Positions 43,999 through 52,976 of a DNA stretch of 64,000 bases are shown in pieces. Source of the DNA: Pseudoduganella umbonata (lineage in GTDB: Bacteria; Pseudomonadota; Gammaproteobacteria; Burkholderiales; Burkholderiaceae_D); assembly GCF_014192225.1 (NCBI RefSeq), contig NZ_JACHXS010000007.1, positions 310,001 to 374,000 of the forward strand, in the 5' to 3' direction. Position 1 is the stretch's first letter. Every line of letters begins with the position of its first letter. The position numbers and the translations under genes are program-made. The notes under the pieces were generated by a model that had not been told where the DNA came from, ran no database searches, and saw nothing but the letters and a program-made list of their open reading frames with translations.

Positions 43999-46900
43999 GG
44001 TGTTCTCCCTGTTCCAGGAATCGTGACATCGCCTCCAGGTCGAAGCGGGCGGCATGGCCGCGCATCGCTGCGACGAAGGCATCGTAATCGGGGCCGAGCG
44101 CGCCGATCGCGTCCAGCTGTGCGCGGATGCCGCGCACATAGCCGGCAGCGATCTGGTCGCGCAGCGCATCGAGCTGCGCGGCCGGCGGGAAGCGCAGGGC
44201 CGGTGCCACGGGTGCGGGCACTGCCGGTGGGGCCTGCGTCAGCCATTCGAGCCCCAGCCGCCGGCCGATGCGCTCCAGCAGTTCCGCCACGTTGACGGGC
44301 TTGACGATGAAATCCTCGGCGGGAATGCCGGCGGGATTGTCCAGCGCCTTGTCGTAGGCATTGGCGGACACGATCAGGATCGGTACCGGCGCACCGTGCT
44401 CGTGGCGGATGATGCGGCTGGCCTCCCAGCCGTCGATGCCCGGCATCGCCAGGTCCATCAGGATCAGGTCCGGCTGGACATCCCGGTAATGGTCGAGGCA
44501 TTGCTGGCCGGACTGCGCCTGCGCCGTGTCGAAACCCAGCGGTGCCAGGATGTTGACGAGCAGCTCGCGGTCGACCTGCTCGTTGTCGACGACAAGGATC
44601 TTCCTGCGCGGGCCCGCGTAGCCGATGCGGGCCGGGCCGCGCACGGCGGCCGGCGTGGCGCCATGCACGCGCGGCAGCCGGAGCAGGATGCGGAACGTGC
44701 TGCCGGCGCCGGGCGTGCTGTCGAGCGTCAGTTCGCCGCCCATCATCTGCGTCAGCATCTTGCTGATCGGCAGGCCCAGGCCGGTGCCGGGGGCGGCGCC
44801 CGGCCCGTTGGCGGCGCTGCCGCGCGAGAACGGTTCGAAGATGCGCTCAGCCTCGTCGGGCAGGATGCCGGCGCCGGTGTCCTCGATGTCGAAGGTGACC
44901 AGGTCGCGCGCATGGCGCACGCGGAACGTGACCGTGCCATGCCGCGTGAACTTCACGGCGTTGCCGAGGATGTTGATCAGGATCTGGCCCAGCCGCTTGC
45001 GGTCCGCCCGCACCACCTGGGGCAGTTCGCCGGCCGGTTCGTAGCGGAACGCCAGGCCCTTGGCGGTGGCCTGCTGTTCGAACATGCGCACCAGCTGGCC
45101 GATGAATTCGTGGAAATCCACTTCGCGGATGTCGAAGCTGAACTTGCCCCCCTCGATGCGCGCGATGTCCAGCGTGCCCTCGATCAGCGACAGCAGATGT
45201 TCGCCGCTGCCGCGGATCACGCGGATGGCCTGCTGGCGGTGCGCGGGAATCGCCGGATCGTTGTCCAGCAATTGCGCATACCCAAGGATGCTGTTCAGCG
45301 GCGTGCGGATCTCGTGGCTGATGCCGGCGATGTAGCGGCTCTTGGCCTGGTTGGCCGCGTCGGCCTGTTTCTTGGCCAGTTGCAGGGCGGCGTCGGTGCG
45401 GCCGTGCAGCTCGATCTCGCGTTGCAGCAGGCTGGTCTGGCGGTTCGATTCCTCCTGCGCCACGCGCCGGCTGGCCCCGGTGAGCACCAGCCACCACGCG
45501 ACGATGCCGCTGACCAGCAGCAGCGCCGCGAAGATCTTCAGGTAGGCCAGCTTCAGCGCCGGCAGCAGTGCGGCGGCCGCCTCGCCCAGCGCGTTCTGCT
45601 CATGCACGTACAGCAGGCCCAGCAGCGCGCCGACGAACAATACCGTCACCATCATCAGCATCAGGTAGTGACCGAGCCCGCTGGTCATGTACGGCCACAT
45701 CGACGCGGGCAGCAGTTTTTTCATGGCCCCTTCCCACTGGTGCGCGAAGCGGGCGTGCGGCTTGCAGGCATCGTCGCAGCGGGCGTCGAGACAGCAGCAC
45801 AGCGAGCAGATCGGCCCCTGGTAGGCGGGGCAGTGCGCCATGTCTTCCGTTTCGTATTCCTTCTCGCAGATGCAGCACACCTTGGTGTGCGCACTGTCGT
45901 TATTGCCATGATTCCAGTTGTGGGCAGGGCGCGACAGGTAATAGCGGCCGCCCGTGGCCCAGGCGATCAGCGGCGACGCGACCATGGCGGTGCCCAGCGC
46001 GATGAAGGCCGAAAAGGCTTGCAGCTGCTCGCCGAACAGGCCGGTGAACGCGGCGACGGACAGCACGGACGCCAGCAGCATCGCGCCGACGCCGACCGGG
46101 TTGATGTCATACAGGTACGCGCGGCGGAACTCGATGCCGGGCGGCGACAGGCCCAGCGGCTTGTTGATGACGAGATCCGCCACGACGGCCGTGATCCACG
46201 CGATCGCGATGTTCGAGTACAGGCCCAGCACCTGGTCCAGCGCCTGGAACACGTCCAGCTCCATCAGCAGCACGGCGATCAGCGCATTGAACACGGCCCA
46301 CACCACGCGGCCGGGATGGCTGTGCGTCAGGCGCGCGAAGAAATTCGACCAGGCCAGCGACCCGGCGTAGGCGTTGGTCATGTTGATCTTGACCTGCGAG
46401 ATGACGACGAACAGCGCGGTCGCCAGCACGGCCAGGGTGGGATTGGAAAATACCTCGGAAAAGCCGGCAAGGTACATCTGGTTCGGGTTCACCGCCTCGG
46501 CCAGCGACGCGCCGCCCTTGATCGCCAGCAGCGCGAGCAGCGCGCCGCCCAGCATCTTGAGCATGCCGAGCACGATCCAGCCCGGCCCCGCCACCAGCAC
46601 GCCCAGGTGCCAGCGCAGGCGGTTTTCCTTCGTCTGCTCCGGCATGAAACGCAGGAAGTCGACCTGTTCGCCGATCTGCGTGATCAGGGCCACGCCGACG
46701 GCGGTGGCGGCGCCGAACAGCAGCATGTTGAAGCCGCCATTGTCCGGCGACTGGCCGGTGAAATGCGCCAGCTCGCCGACGAGCTCCGGCTGCTTGTGGA
46801 GGATGGCGATGAACGGCAGCGCCAGCAGGACCAGCCAGATGGGCTGGCTGATCATCTGGATGCGGCTGATCAGCGTGACGCCATGCGTCACCAGCGGGAT

Positions 46901-47419
46901 CACCACCAGCGCGCTGACGAGGTAGCCGAGATAGAGCGGCAGGTGGAAATACAGCTCCAGCGCATACGCCATGATCGCCGCTTCCAGCGCGAACAGGATG
47001 AACGTGAACGACGCATACACGAACGATGAAATGGTCGAGCCGATGTAGCCGAAGCCGGCGCCGCGCGTCAGCAGGTCCATGTCCACGCCGTGGCGGGCCG
47101 CGTAGTAACTGATCGGCAGCCCGGTCAGGAAAATGATCAGGCCGACGGTGAGGATGGCCCAGAACGCGTTGACGAAGCCGTAGTTGACGGCGATGGTGCC
47201 GCCGATCGCTTCCAGCACGAGGAACGAGATCGCGCCGAAGGCGGTATTCGACACGCGGAAGACCGACCATTTGCGGAAGGAGCGCGGCGTGTAGCGCAGC
47301 GCGTAATCCTCGATTGTTTCATCGGCGACCCACGTGTTGTAGTCCCGGCGGATCTTGATGATGCGCTGGGGCGGCTCGCTCTCGGCGGGAACGCTTTGTT
47401 TTGGTGCGGCGGTCGTCAT
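43979..47419 (-). CDS. NCS1 permease fused to a hybrid sensor histidine kinase (transporter-kinase)
   Basis: 1146 residues. Residues about 25-505 form a 12-helix NCS1 (purine, cytosine, allantoin, hydantoin) transporter: FAAISFLVLEAIGGTIAVNY-type helices, EQVDFLRFMPEQ, NMTNAYAGSLAWSNFF. A cytoplasmic cysteine cluster follows at 515-552 (CCICEKE, HCP, CSLCCC, ARCDDAC; ten Cys), probably metal binding. Two more helices lie at about 590-650. The kinase has His702 in SHEIRTPLNSILGY, an HATPase domain with GTGLGLPISK, and a receiver with Asp989 (LILMDLAMPGIDG), then an unclear C-terminal domain. I infer a sensor that reads passage or binding of a nitrogenous base and signals to the overlapping LuxR-type regulator. 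It may or may not still transport. Confidence 0.88.
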   Translation of the reverse strand: MTTAAPKQSVPAESEPPQRIIKIRRDYNTWVADETIEDYALRYTPRSFRKWSVFRVSNTAFGAISFLVLEAIGGTIAVNYGFVNAFWAILTVGLIIFLTGLPISYYAARHGVDMDLLTRGAGFGYIGSTISSFVYASFTFILFALEAAIMAYALELYFHLPLYLGYLVSALVVIPLVTHGVTLISRIQMISQPIWLVLLALPFIAILHKQPELVGELAHFTGQSPDNGGFNMLLFGAATAVGVALITQIGEQVDFLRFMPEQTKENRLRWHLGVLVAGPGWIVLGMLKMLGGALLALLAIKGGASLAEAVNPNQMYLAGFSEVFSNPTLAVLATALFVVISQVKINMTNAYAGSLAWSNFFARLTHSHPGRVVWAVFNALIAVLLMELDVFQALDQVLGLYSNIAIAWITAVVADLVINKPLGLSPPGIEFRRAYLYDINPVGVGAMLLASVLSVAAFTGLFGEQLQAFSAFIALGTAMVASPLIAWATGGRYYLSRPAHNWNHGNNDSAHTKVCCICEKEYETEDMAHCPAYQGPICSLCCCLDARCDDACKPHARFAHQWEGAMKKLLPASMWPYMTSGLGHYLMLMMVTVLFVGALLGLLYVHEQNALGEAAAALLPALKLAYLKIFAALLLVSGIVAWWLVLTGASRRVAQEESNRQTSLLQREIELHGRTDAALQLAKKQADAANQAKSRYIAGISHEIRTPLNSILGYAQLLDNDPAIPAHRQQAIRVIRGSGEHLLSLIEGTLDIARIEGGKFSFDIREVDFHEFIGQLVRMFEQQATAKGLAFRYEPAGELPQVVRADRKRLGQILINILGNAVKFTRHGTVTFRVRHARDLVTFDIEDTGAGILPDEAERIFEPFSRGSAANGPGAAPGTGLGLPISKMLTQMMGGELTLDSTPGAGSTFRILLRLPRVHGATPAAVRGPARIGYAGPRRKILVVDNEQVDRELLVNILAPLGFDTAQAQSGQQCLDHYRDVQPDLILMDLAMPGIDGWEASRIIRHEHGAPVPILIVSANAYDKALDNPAGIPAEDFIVKPVNVAELLERIGRRLGLEWLTQAPPAVPAPVAPALRFPPAAQLDALRDQIAAGYVRGIRAQLDAIGALGPDYDAFVAAMRGHAARFDLEAMSRFLEQGEHHVKQTT

Positions 47420-47636
47420 CGTGGCGGCTTCGATGCCCCAACTTGGGGCAATAGGGGGTATGCGGGCGGTTGTCGCCCGTGCTGCATTGGCGCTGCCATC
47501 TGCTTTATCTATCTGATATGCAAGAACTTTGCCCGCTCAACCATTGTGGGATCCGGCGAACTTTTCAGTTGAAAGCTGCTCGGCCATACGCGTAGAATGG
47601 CCGATCGCCGTTAAAAAGTTCTTGTAGGAAAAGACA
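47420..47636. promoter_or_regulatory. Divergent control region with promoter and 10-bp inverted repeat
   Basis: The gap between the transporter-kinase and the LtaS-like gene contains CAAGAACTTT (47521-47530) and its exact complement AAAGTTCTTG (47615-47624), 94 bases apart, plus a related GCGAACTTTTC between them. One arm abuts the ribosome site of the LtaS-like gene. This could be a looping operator. A sigma-70-like promoter lies inside (next entry). Confidence 0.4.
47569..47598 (+). promoter_or_regulatory. Sigma-70-like promoter for the LtaS-like gene
   Basis: TTGAAA (47569-47574), an 18-base spacer, TAGAAT (47593-47598), then 38 bases to the ATG at 47637. Both boxes match five and four of six consensus bases. 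Confidence 0.45.
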
Positions 47637-49631
47637 ATGTTGAGAAAGAATCCTATCCTCCATGAGCTGGCCATCCGCCCGCTGCAGCGGGCTTCCTGGG
47701 CCGGTCCTTACGCCATCCTGCTGCGCATGCTGCTGATCGGCCTGGGCGTGCTGTCGCTGTCGCGCATCGGCCTGATGGCATGGCAATGGCAGCGTGTCTC
47801 GGCCGAAGGCATCCCCGGGCAGATGCTGCTGCAGGGTGTGCGGGCGGACCTGATCCTGCTCGGCTACCTGCTGGCCGTGCCGCTGCTGCTGGCGCCACTG
47901 CTGGCCTACCGCCGGCTGGCCACGCTGTGGCGCGGGCTGACGCTGGCGTGGGCAACGGCCGCACTGGTCTTCGTGGTTTTCATGGAATTTTCCACGCCGC
48001 AGTTCGTGATGCAGTACGACGTGCGGCCGAACCGCCTGTTCGTCGAATACCTGTCCGACCCGGTCGAAGTGCTGTCGACCTTGTGGAACGGCTTCCGCAT
48101 CGCGGTGATCCTCGGCATGGCCGGCACGATGCTGCTGGGCGTGGCCATCCACCGGCTGCTGCGCGCCGGGGCGGCGCGGGTGACGATGTGGCCGGCCTGG
48201 AAGGTGCTGCTGACATGGCCGCTGATCTGCCTGGCCGTCGTCATGCAGATCCGCTCGACGACCGCCCACCGCCCGGCCAACGCGGCCCTGTTCGCGCTGA
48301 CCAGCGATGCGATGGTCAATTCGCTGATCATCAATTCGCCCTGGTCGATGCTCGAAGGCGTGGCCTCGATGATGGAAGAAAAGACCTCGTCGGAAATCTA
48401 TGGCGACATGGACCGGGCGCGCGTGCTGGCCGAGGTGAAGAAGGTGCCGTGGCTGCGCGACGTGCGCTTCACCGACCCGGCCATGCCCACGCTGCACCAC
48501 CAGGAACCGGCGATCCGCCGCGACCGGCCGCTGAACCTGGTGATCGTGCTGGAGGAAAGCCTGGGCGCGACCTTCGTGCAGTCGCTGGGTGGACTGCCGC
48601 TGACGCCGGAGCTGGAAAAACTGAAGAACGAGGGCTGGTGGTTCGAGCAGCTGTATGCGACCGGCACCCGGTCGGTGCGCGGCATCGAGGCCGTGGTGTC
48701 GGGCTATGCGCCCACGCCGGCGCGCAGCGTCGTCAAGCTGTCGCTGTCGCAGACCAACTTCTACACACTGGCAGCCGGGCTGGGGCAGCAGGGCTACCAC
48801 ACCGAATTCGTGTATGGCGGCGAGGCCCACTTCGACAACATGCGCAGTTTCTTCACCGGTAACGGCGTCCAGAAGATCGTCGACCGCAAGCAGATGAAGC
48901 CGGCATTCACCGGCAGCTGGGGCGCCTCGGACGAAGACCTGTTCGACAAGTCGCTGGAACGGCTGAAAGCCCTGCACAAGGAAGGCAAGCCGTTCTTCAG
49001 CCTGATCTTCACGTCGTCGAACCATGAACCGTTCGAATTCCCGGACGGGAAAATCGCGCTGCACGATGCGGACAAGCAGACGGTGAACAACGCCGTCAAG
49101 TACGCCGACTTCGCGCTCGGCAAGTTCATCGCGGCGGCCAAGCGGGAGGACTACTGGAAGGACACCGTGTTCCTGATCGTGGCCGACCATGACAACCGGG
49201 TGTACGGCAATGCGCTGGTGCCGGTGAAGAAATTCCACATCCCCGGCCTGATCCTCGGTGCCGACATCGCGCCGAAACGCATCGCCACGATGGCCAGCCA
49301 GATCGACCTGGGCCCGACGCTGCTGTCGCTGATGGGCGTGGCCAGCGAACACCCGATGATCGGGCGCGACCTCGTGCGCGACAGCACGTCGCCGGGCAGG
49401 GCGCTGCTGCAGTTCGATAATTACTTTGCCTACCTGGAAGGCAGCACCGCCACGATCCTGCGGCCATCCGGCAGCCCGCTGCTGGGACGCTACGACATGG
49501 CGACGGGCGAATTCGACAACGATGCGGCCGGCAAGCCCACGGCGGCGCAGGTGGAGCGCGCGATGGCGCACGTGATGCTGCCGTCGCTGCTGTACCGGGA
49601 AGGCCTGTACCGGCTGCCGCCCGGCAGATAG
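47637..49631 (+). CDS. LtaS/OpgB-like sulfatase-fold phosphoglycerol transferase
   Basis: 664 residues. Five membrane helices lie in the first about 210 residues (AILLRMLLIGLGVLSLSRIG). A large periplasmic sulfatase-fold domain follows: LVIVLEESLGATF, TGTRSVRGIEAVVSG (candidate nucleophile Thr/Ser), SNHEPFEFP, VADHDNRVYG (metal ligands). This matches the LTA-synthase family, in which Gram-negative members move phosphoglycerol or phosphoethanolamine onto periplasmic glucans or lipid A. Neither a glucan nor a lipid A gene is nearby, so the acceptor is open. AGGAAAAG is seven bases upstream of the ATG. Confidence 0.82.
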   Translation: MLRKNPILHELAIRPLQRASWAGPYAILLRMLLIGLGVLSLSRIGLMAWQWQRVSAEGIPGQMLLQGVRADLILLGYLLAVPLLLAPLLAYRRLATLWRGLTLAWATAALVFVVFMEFSTPQFVMQYDVRPNRLFVEYLSDPVEVLSTLWNGFRIAVILGMAGTMLLGVAIHRLLRAGAARVTMWPAWKVLLTWPLICLAVVMQIRSTTAHRPANAALFALTSDAMVNSLIINSPWSMLEGVASMMEEKTSSEIYGDMDRARVLAEVKKVPWLRDVRFTDPAMPTLHHQEPAIRRDRPLNLVIVLEESLGATFVQSLGGLPLTPELEKLKNEGWWFEQLYATGTRSVRGIEAVVSGYAPTPARSVVKLSLSQTNFYTLAAGLGQQGYHTEFVYGGEAHFDNMRSFFTGNGVQKIVDRKQMKPAFTGSWGASDEDLFDKSLERLKALHKEGKPFFSLIFTSSNHEPFEFPDGKIALHDADKQTVNNAVKYADFALGKFIAAAKREDYWKDTVFLIVADHDNRVYGNALVPVKKFHIPGLILGADIAPKRIATMASQIDLGPTLLSLMGVASEHPMIGRDLVRDSTSPGRALLQFDNYFAYLEGSTATILRPSGSPLLGRYDMATGEFDNDAAGKPTAAQVERAMAHVMLPSLLYREGLYRLPPGR

Positions 49632-49638
49632 CCGTGTG

Positions 49639-50373
49639 TCATGGCTTGCCGAAGCCGTATTTCGCAAGGATCTGCTGGCCGGCACCGGACGCGGCGTAGT
49701 CGGCGAACTGGCGCGCCAGTGCCGGCTGCGGGGCATTGGCGATGACGGCAATCGGATAGCGCACCGGCGTCGCGGTTGGAATCGTGGCCACGGCTTTCAC
49801 CTTGCCTTTTTGCGCCATCACGTCGGTGGCATAGACGAAGCCCGCATCTGCTTCGCCGCGCGCCACATAGTCGAGGCTCTGCCGCACCGAGGTGCCGAAG
49901 ACGAATTTCGCTTCCAGGCCCGGCCACAGCCCCGCCTTCGCCAGCGCCTCTTGCGTGTAGCGGCCGATCGGTACGCTGGCCGGATTGCCGGTGGTCAGCC
50001 GCTGCGCGCCGCGCAGGTCCGCCAGCGAGGCGATCCGGCTGCCCGCCGGCACGACCAGCACCACCGTATTGCTGACGAAATCGCGCCGCGTGCCGGGCGC
50101 GATCAGTTTCCGGTTCTCGGCCTTGTCCATGGCTTCCTGGTCGGCGGATGCGAACACGTCCACCGGCGCCCCCTTGGCGATCTGCTGTACCAGCGGGTCG
50201 GACGCGGCAAAGTTCAGCAGCACGCGATTGCCCGGGTGGGCCGCCTCGAACGCCTGCGCCAGTTCCTTGAATGCGTTGGTCAGGCTGGCGGCCGCGGAAA
50301 CGGTAATGTCGGCTGCGCTGGCCAGCATCGGGATAGCCGCCGTGAATACCGCGGCAAGGATTTTCTTTCGCAT
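49639..50373 (-). CDS. modA: Molybdate-binding periplasmic protein, orphan
   Basis: 244 residues: a signal peptide (MRKKILAAVFTAAIPMLASA) followed at once by DITVSAAASLTNAFKELA, the ModA start. NFAASDPLVQQIAKGAPVDVF and later VARGEADAGFVYATDV fit the molybdate/tungstate oxyanion site. It supplies molybdate to ModBC, but no modB or modC follows; the next gene is convergent, so the permease is encoded elsewhere or lost. GGAG precedes the ATG. A ModE-like palindrome lies 24 bases upstream, implying repression when molybdate is ample. Confidence 0.9.
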   Translation of the reverse strand: MRKKILAAVFTAAIPMLASAADITVSAAASLTNAFKELAQAFEAAHPGNRVLLNFAASDPLVQQIAKGAPVDVFASADQEAMDKAENRKLIAPGTRRDFVSNTVVLVVPAGSRIASLADLRGAQRLTTGNPASVPIGRYTQEALAKAGLWPGLEAKFVFGTSVRQSLDYVARGEADAGFVYATDVMAQKGKVKAVATIPTATPVRYPIAVIANAPQPALARQFADYAASGAGQQILAKYGFGKP

Positions 50374-50396
50374 CGTCGCTCCAGATGGTGTGGAAA

Positions 50397-50422
50397 GCGC
50401 AATATACATGAGTATATAGCGC
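50397..50422 (-). promoter_or_regulatory. ModE-type operator upstream of modA
   Basis: GCGCAATATA and TATATAGCGC, 10-bp arms with one mismatch across a 6-base spacer, resemble the ModE box (CGxTATATA-N6-TATATAxCG type). The position just upstream of modA fits molybdate-dependent repression. Confidence 0.7.
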
Positions 50423-50586
50423 TGCCGCCAGCGACCCGTTGTCACGACTCCCGATAGCCAGGTGGCGTAGTCGGGCAATCATGGGTCGGGTCGGCGTGTG
50501 GGGGGATTGCCTGGCTTGACGGCTTTGCCGCGAGCTGGTGCGGGGCCGGTGCGCGCCGGGCGGCGCGATAGGGTACGGAGGCGCGA

Positions 50587-50624
50587 GCGCACCGGGGCAC
50601 CGATTGAATGGTGCCCCGGTGCGC
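50587..50624. terminator. Perfect 15-bp hairpin after the host-attachment gene
   Basis: GCGCACCGGGGCACC (50587-50601) and its complement (50610-50624) pair perfectly around an 8-base loop. It lies 17 bases past the stop of the minus-strand gene but has no T-run, so it may protect the 3' end of the mRNA rather than terminate by itself. Confidence 0.5.
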
Positions 50625-50640
50625 AGCAACGACGCCTGGC

Positions 50641-51150
50641 TTATTCCTGCTTGTCTTTCAGTGCCTGCAGCTGCTCGCGTAGTTGCGGGCCGTTGAAGTG
50701 GGTGTAGTCCTTGTTGAACTCGGTCTTGATCAAGTCTTTCAGCTGCGGATCGATGACCGTGCGCAGCGTGCCCAGGAACTGTGGCGACGCGGAAATGACC
50801 AGTTGGGCAAAGCGGCCCTCCTGGTGGGCCTTGCTCAGGTAGGAGGAAATATCCTTGGCGAATTTCACCGCCTCGGCCTCGTTTGGCGTGACAGCTGGCT
50901 GGTACTGCTTGTTCGGCGCACCGGAATTGGCATTGTGCGGGATGCCGGGCGCCTGGTTGCCGCTGCCGATGTTGTGGCTGCTCTTGGCGGCGGCCGTCGG
51001 GCCGGCCTGGTCGGTCATGACATCGGAGATGCTCTGCCTGGCGCCGGGGCTGACCATGTCTTCGATCTCCTGCAGAGGTTCGGTCAGCGCGGATTCCTCG
51101 AAGATCCTTGCCCGGCCCGCATTGGCCGTGATAATCCAGGTTGGTTTCAT
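50641..51150 (-). CDS. Host-attachment (baeRF / AtsE-like) family protein
   Basis: 169 residues. MKPTWIITANAGRARIFEES is the family start; LVISASPQFLGTLRTVIDPQ and KEFNKDYTHF-like IKTEFNKDYTHF close to the C-terminus also fit, with a Gly/Asn-rich insertion at about 55-90. The family was named from attachment to host cells and has a release-factor-like (eRF1) fold in some members; the biochemical role is not settled. AGGAA precedes the ATG. There is no signal peptide. Confidence 0.75.
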   Translation of the reverse strand: MKPTWIITANAGRARIFEESALTEPLQEIEDMVSPGARQSISDVMTDQAGPTAAAKSSHNIGSGNQAPGIPHNANSGAPNKQYQPAVTPNEAEAVKFAKDISSYLSKAHQEGRFAQLVISASPQFLGTLRTVIDPQLKDLIKTEFNKDYTHFNGPQLREQLQALKDKQE

Positions 51151-51443
51151 GCTATTCCTGTCTCGGTATGTGATCGTGAATAGTATGTTTCGGCGATGGG
51201 GCACCGCCGGAAACAAGCGCAGTGCCATGAAGTCCGCATGCCCGCCGCGCGGGCCAGGAACGCCGGCTGCCATCCGCATGCCGGTCATGGCGAGGCCAGT
51301 ATAGCCTCGGCGCCGGAACCCCGGCGCACCAACGCGGCGGGGCGCCGACCGCACGCCAAACAGCCGGGCTGCCGGTGCGCGAACCGTGCGCGCGCCGGCG
51401 CGCGACTTGCGCACAATGTGCCGATTCCAGATCACAGGAGGCC
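51151..51443. other. GC-rich intergenic region without a supported gene
   Basis: About 290 bases lie between two divergent genes. Several short frames are open but carry no ribosome site or recognisable sequence. Promoters for both flanking genes must lie here; I cannot define them. Confidence 0.4.
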
Positions 51444-51875
51444 ATGATGGCAAACGAACAGAAAGACTTGCAGAACGGCGGCGGCCAGGACGCCGGCAAT
51501 TCGCAACGGGCAACGAACCAGGATACGCTGGCCGAGCAGGGCGCCCGGCCGGTGCCTGCGCAGCCTGCACCGGCGGCGCCGGGTGCCCAAGTGGTGGGCG
51601 CCGCCGGCGGTACCGATGCATCGGCGGCGGCGAAGCAGTCCGGTAATTCCGGCCCCGGCGGCAAGGGCTTGCGCGATGACGGTGTCGACGCGACCGGCAT
51701 GCCGGGCACGCCGGGCGGCACGGTGTCCGCCGACCGGATGAGCCCCGCGACCGATTCGGCGGCGGCCGGCGGCACCGGGTTGGGCGAGGCGGCCAGCGCC
51801 GCCGATACCCGCACCGGCACGGGTACGTCGTCCGGCCACGGCACGTCGCTGACCGGGGGCGGGCAGCAGCCCTGA
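51444..51875 (+). CDS. Low-complexity, probably disordered small protein
   Basis: 143 residues made almost only of Gly, Ala, Thr, Ser, Pro, Gln and Asp (for example AAGGTDASAAAKQSGNSGPG). There is no hydrophobic segment, signal peptide or Cys. AGGAG (51436-51440) precedes the ATGATG pair; the second ATG (51447) is better spaced. It could be a stress or desiccation protein of the disordered type, but no family is recognised. It ends 17 bases before the convergent LysR gene. Confidence 0.5.
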   Translation: MMANEQKDLQNGGGQDAGNSQRATNQDTLAEQGARPVPAQPAPAAPGAQVVGAAGGTDASAAAKQSGNSGPGGKGLRDDGVDATGMPGTPGGTVSADRMSPATDSAAAGGTGLGEAASAADTRTGTGTSSGHGTSLTGGGQQP

Positions 51876-51891
51876 CGCTGCCTGCGGCCGC

Positions 51892-52869
51892 TCAGCCGGC
51901 CGGCTGGGCGGCAGGCCGCTGCGTGGCGACCCGCTCATCCGGCTGGGCGCCCGTGGAAAACTTTTCCTGCATGTATTCGAGGAACACCCGCACGCGCGGG
52001 CTGAGGTGCTTGCGGCTTTGCCAGGCCAGGTAAAGCGGTTCCTGCCCTGGCGGCTGGAATGCCGTCAGCACCGGTACCAGGAGCCCCGCGGCGAGGTCGT
52101 CGCCCACATGGAAGCGGGCCAGGCGAACCAGCCCGAGCCCTTGCCGCGCCAGTGCCAGCAGCATGTCGCCCTGGTTCGCGCCGAGGTTACCCTTTGCCGT
52201 GACCATGCGGGGCCCGTCCTCCTGCATCACCGGCCACAGGTTCCAGTCGGCGCGGTGGCTGAAGTTGATGCAGTTGTGCCGTGCCAGGTCGTCCGGCGTT
52301 TGTGGCGTGCCATGGCGCGCCAGGTAGGCGGGGGCAGCGCACACGATCCACGGGCTGTCGAGCAGGCGCCGCGCCACCAGCGAGGAATCGGGCAGCGGGC
52401 CGCCCTGGATCGACACGTCGATGCGCTGCTCGACGAAATCAACCGGCTCATTGGTCAGGTGAAACTCCACGCGCAGCTTCGGGTAGCGGGCCAGGAACTC
52501 GCCGATCACTGGCGCCAGCTGGTGCTTGGCGAAGCTGACCATCGAATGCACGCGCAGCGTGCCGCTGACCGTGCCCGAGCAGGACAGCACGGCGTTTTCG
52601 GCGCTGCTCAGGGCCGCGAAAATCTCCTGTCCTTCCTCGTACAACACCCGGCCTGTGTCGGTAGGCGTCAGCATGCGCGGCGTGCGATGGAACAGCCGCA
52701 CGTCGAGCCGGTCCTCCAGCCGCGAAACCAGCTTGCTCACTGCCGACGGCGACAGCGCGAGGCGGCGCCCGGCCGCTGAAAAGCTGCCCGTCTCGACCGC
52801 CGCCAGGAACACCTCCAACTCGCTCAACTGAATCGTCACCGGCTCTCCGCTGCTGTGAATTTTCGTCAT
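51892..52869 (-). CDS. LysR-family regulator
   Basis: 325 residues. A winged HTH at about 10-70 (LSELEVFLAAVETGSFSAAG, RRLALSPSAVSKLV) and a substrate-binding type sensor domain (GTLRVHSMVSFAKHQLAPVI). ATG 52869 has no clear ribosome site; GTG 52839, after GGAGAG, gives a more typical LysR start and may be correct. It is divergent from the cupin and MFS genes, the usual arrangement for LysR-controlled catabolic genes. Confidence 0.85.
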   Translation of the reverse strand: MTKIHSSGEPVTIQLSELEVFLAAVETGSFSAAGRRLALSPSAVSKLVSRLEDRLDVRLFHRTPRMLTPTDTGRVLYEEGQEIFAALSSAENAVLSCSGTVSGTLRVHSMVSFAKHQLAPVIGEFLARYPKLRVEFHLTNEPVDFVEQRIDVSIQGGPLPDSSLVARRLLDSPWIVCAAPAYLARHGTPQTPDDLARHNCINFSHRADWNLWPVMQEDGPRMVTAKGNLGANQGDMLLALARQGLGLVRLARFHVGDDLAAGLLVPVLTAFQPPGQEPLYLAWQSRKHLSPRVRVFLEYMQEKFSTGAQPDERVATQRPAAQPAG

Positions 52870-52976
52870 AACCCATTGACGATTATCGCATTGCGGGCGT
52901 ACCCCCGCGCGCCGCAAGATAGGACATCACCGTGCGTACAACGCACCTTCCCAGCGACAAAACAAGGAGATCCAGC

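Noticed and set aside
44054-47029. A 991-codon open frame on the plus strand
   Set aside because: It is antisense to the permease-kinase fusion; the composition is that of a shadow.
50587-50624. The perfect 15-bp hairpin as a phage attachment site
   Set aside because: There is no integrase or tRNA nearby and no second copy in the window.
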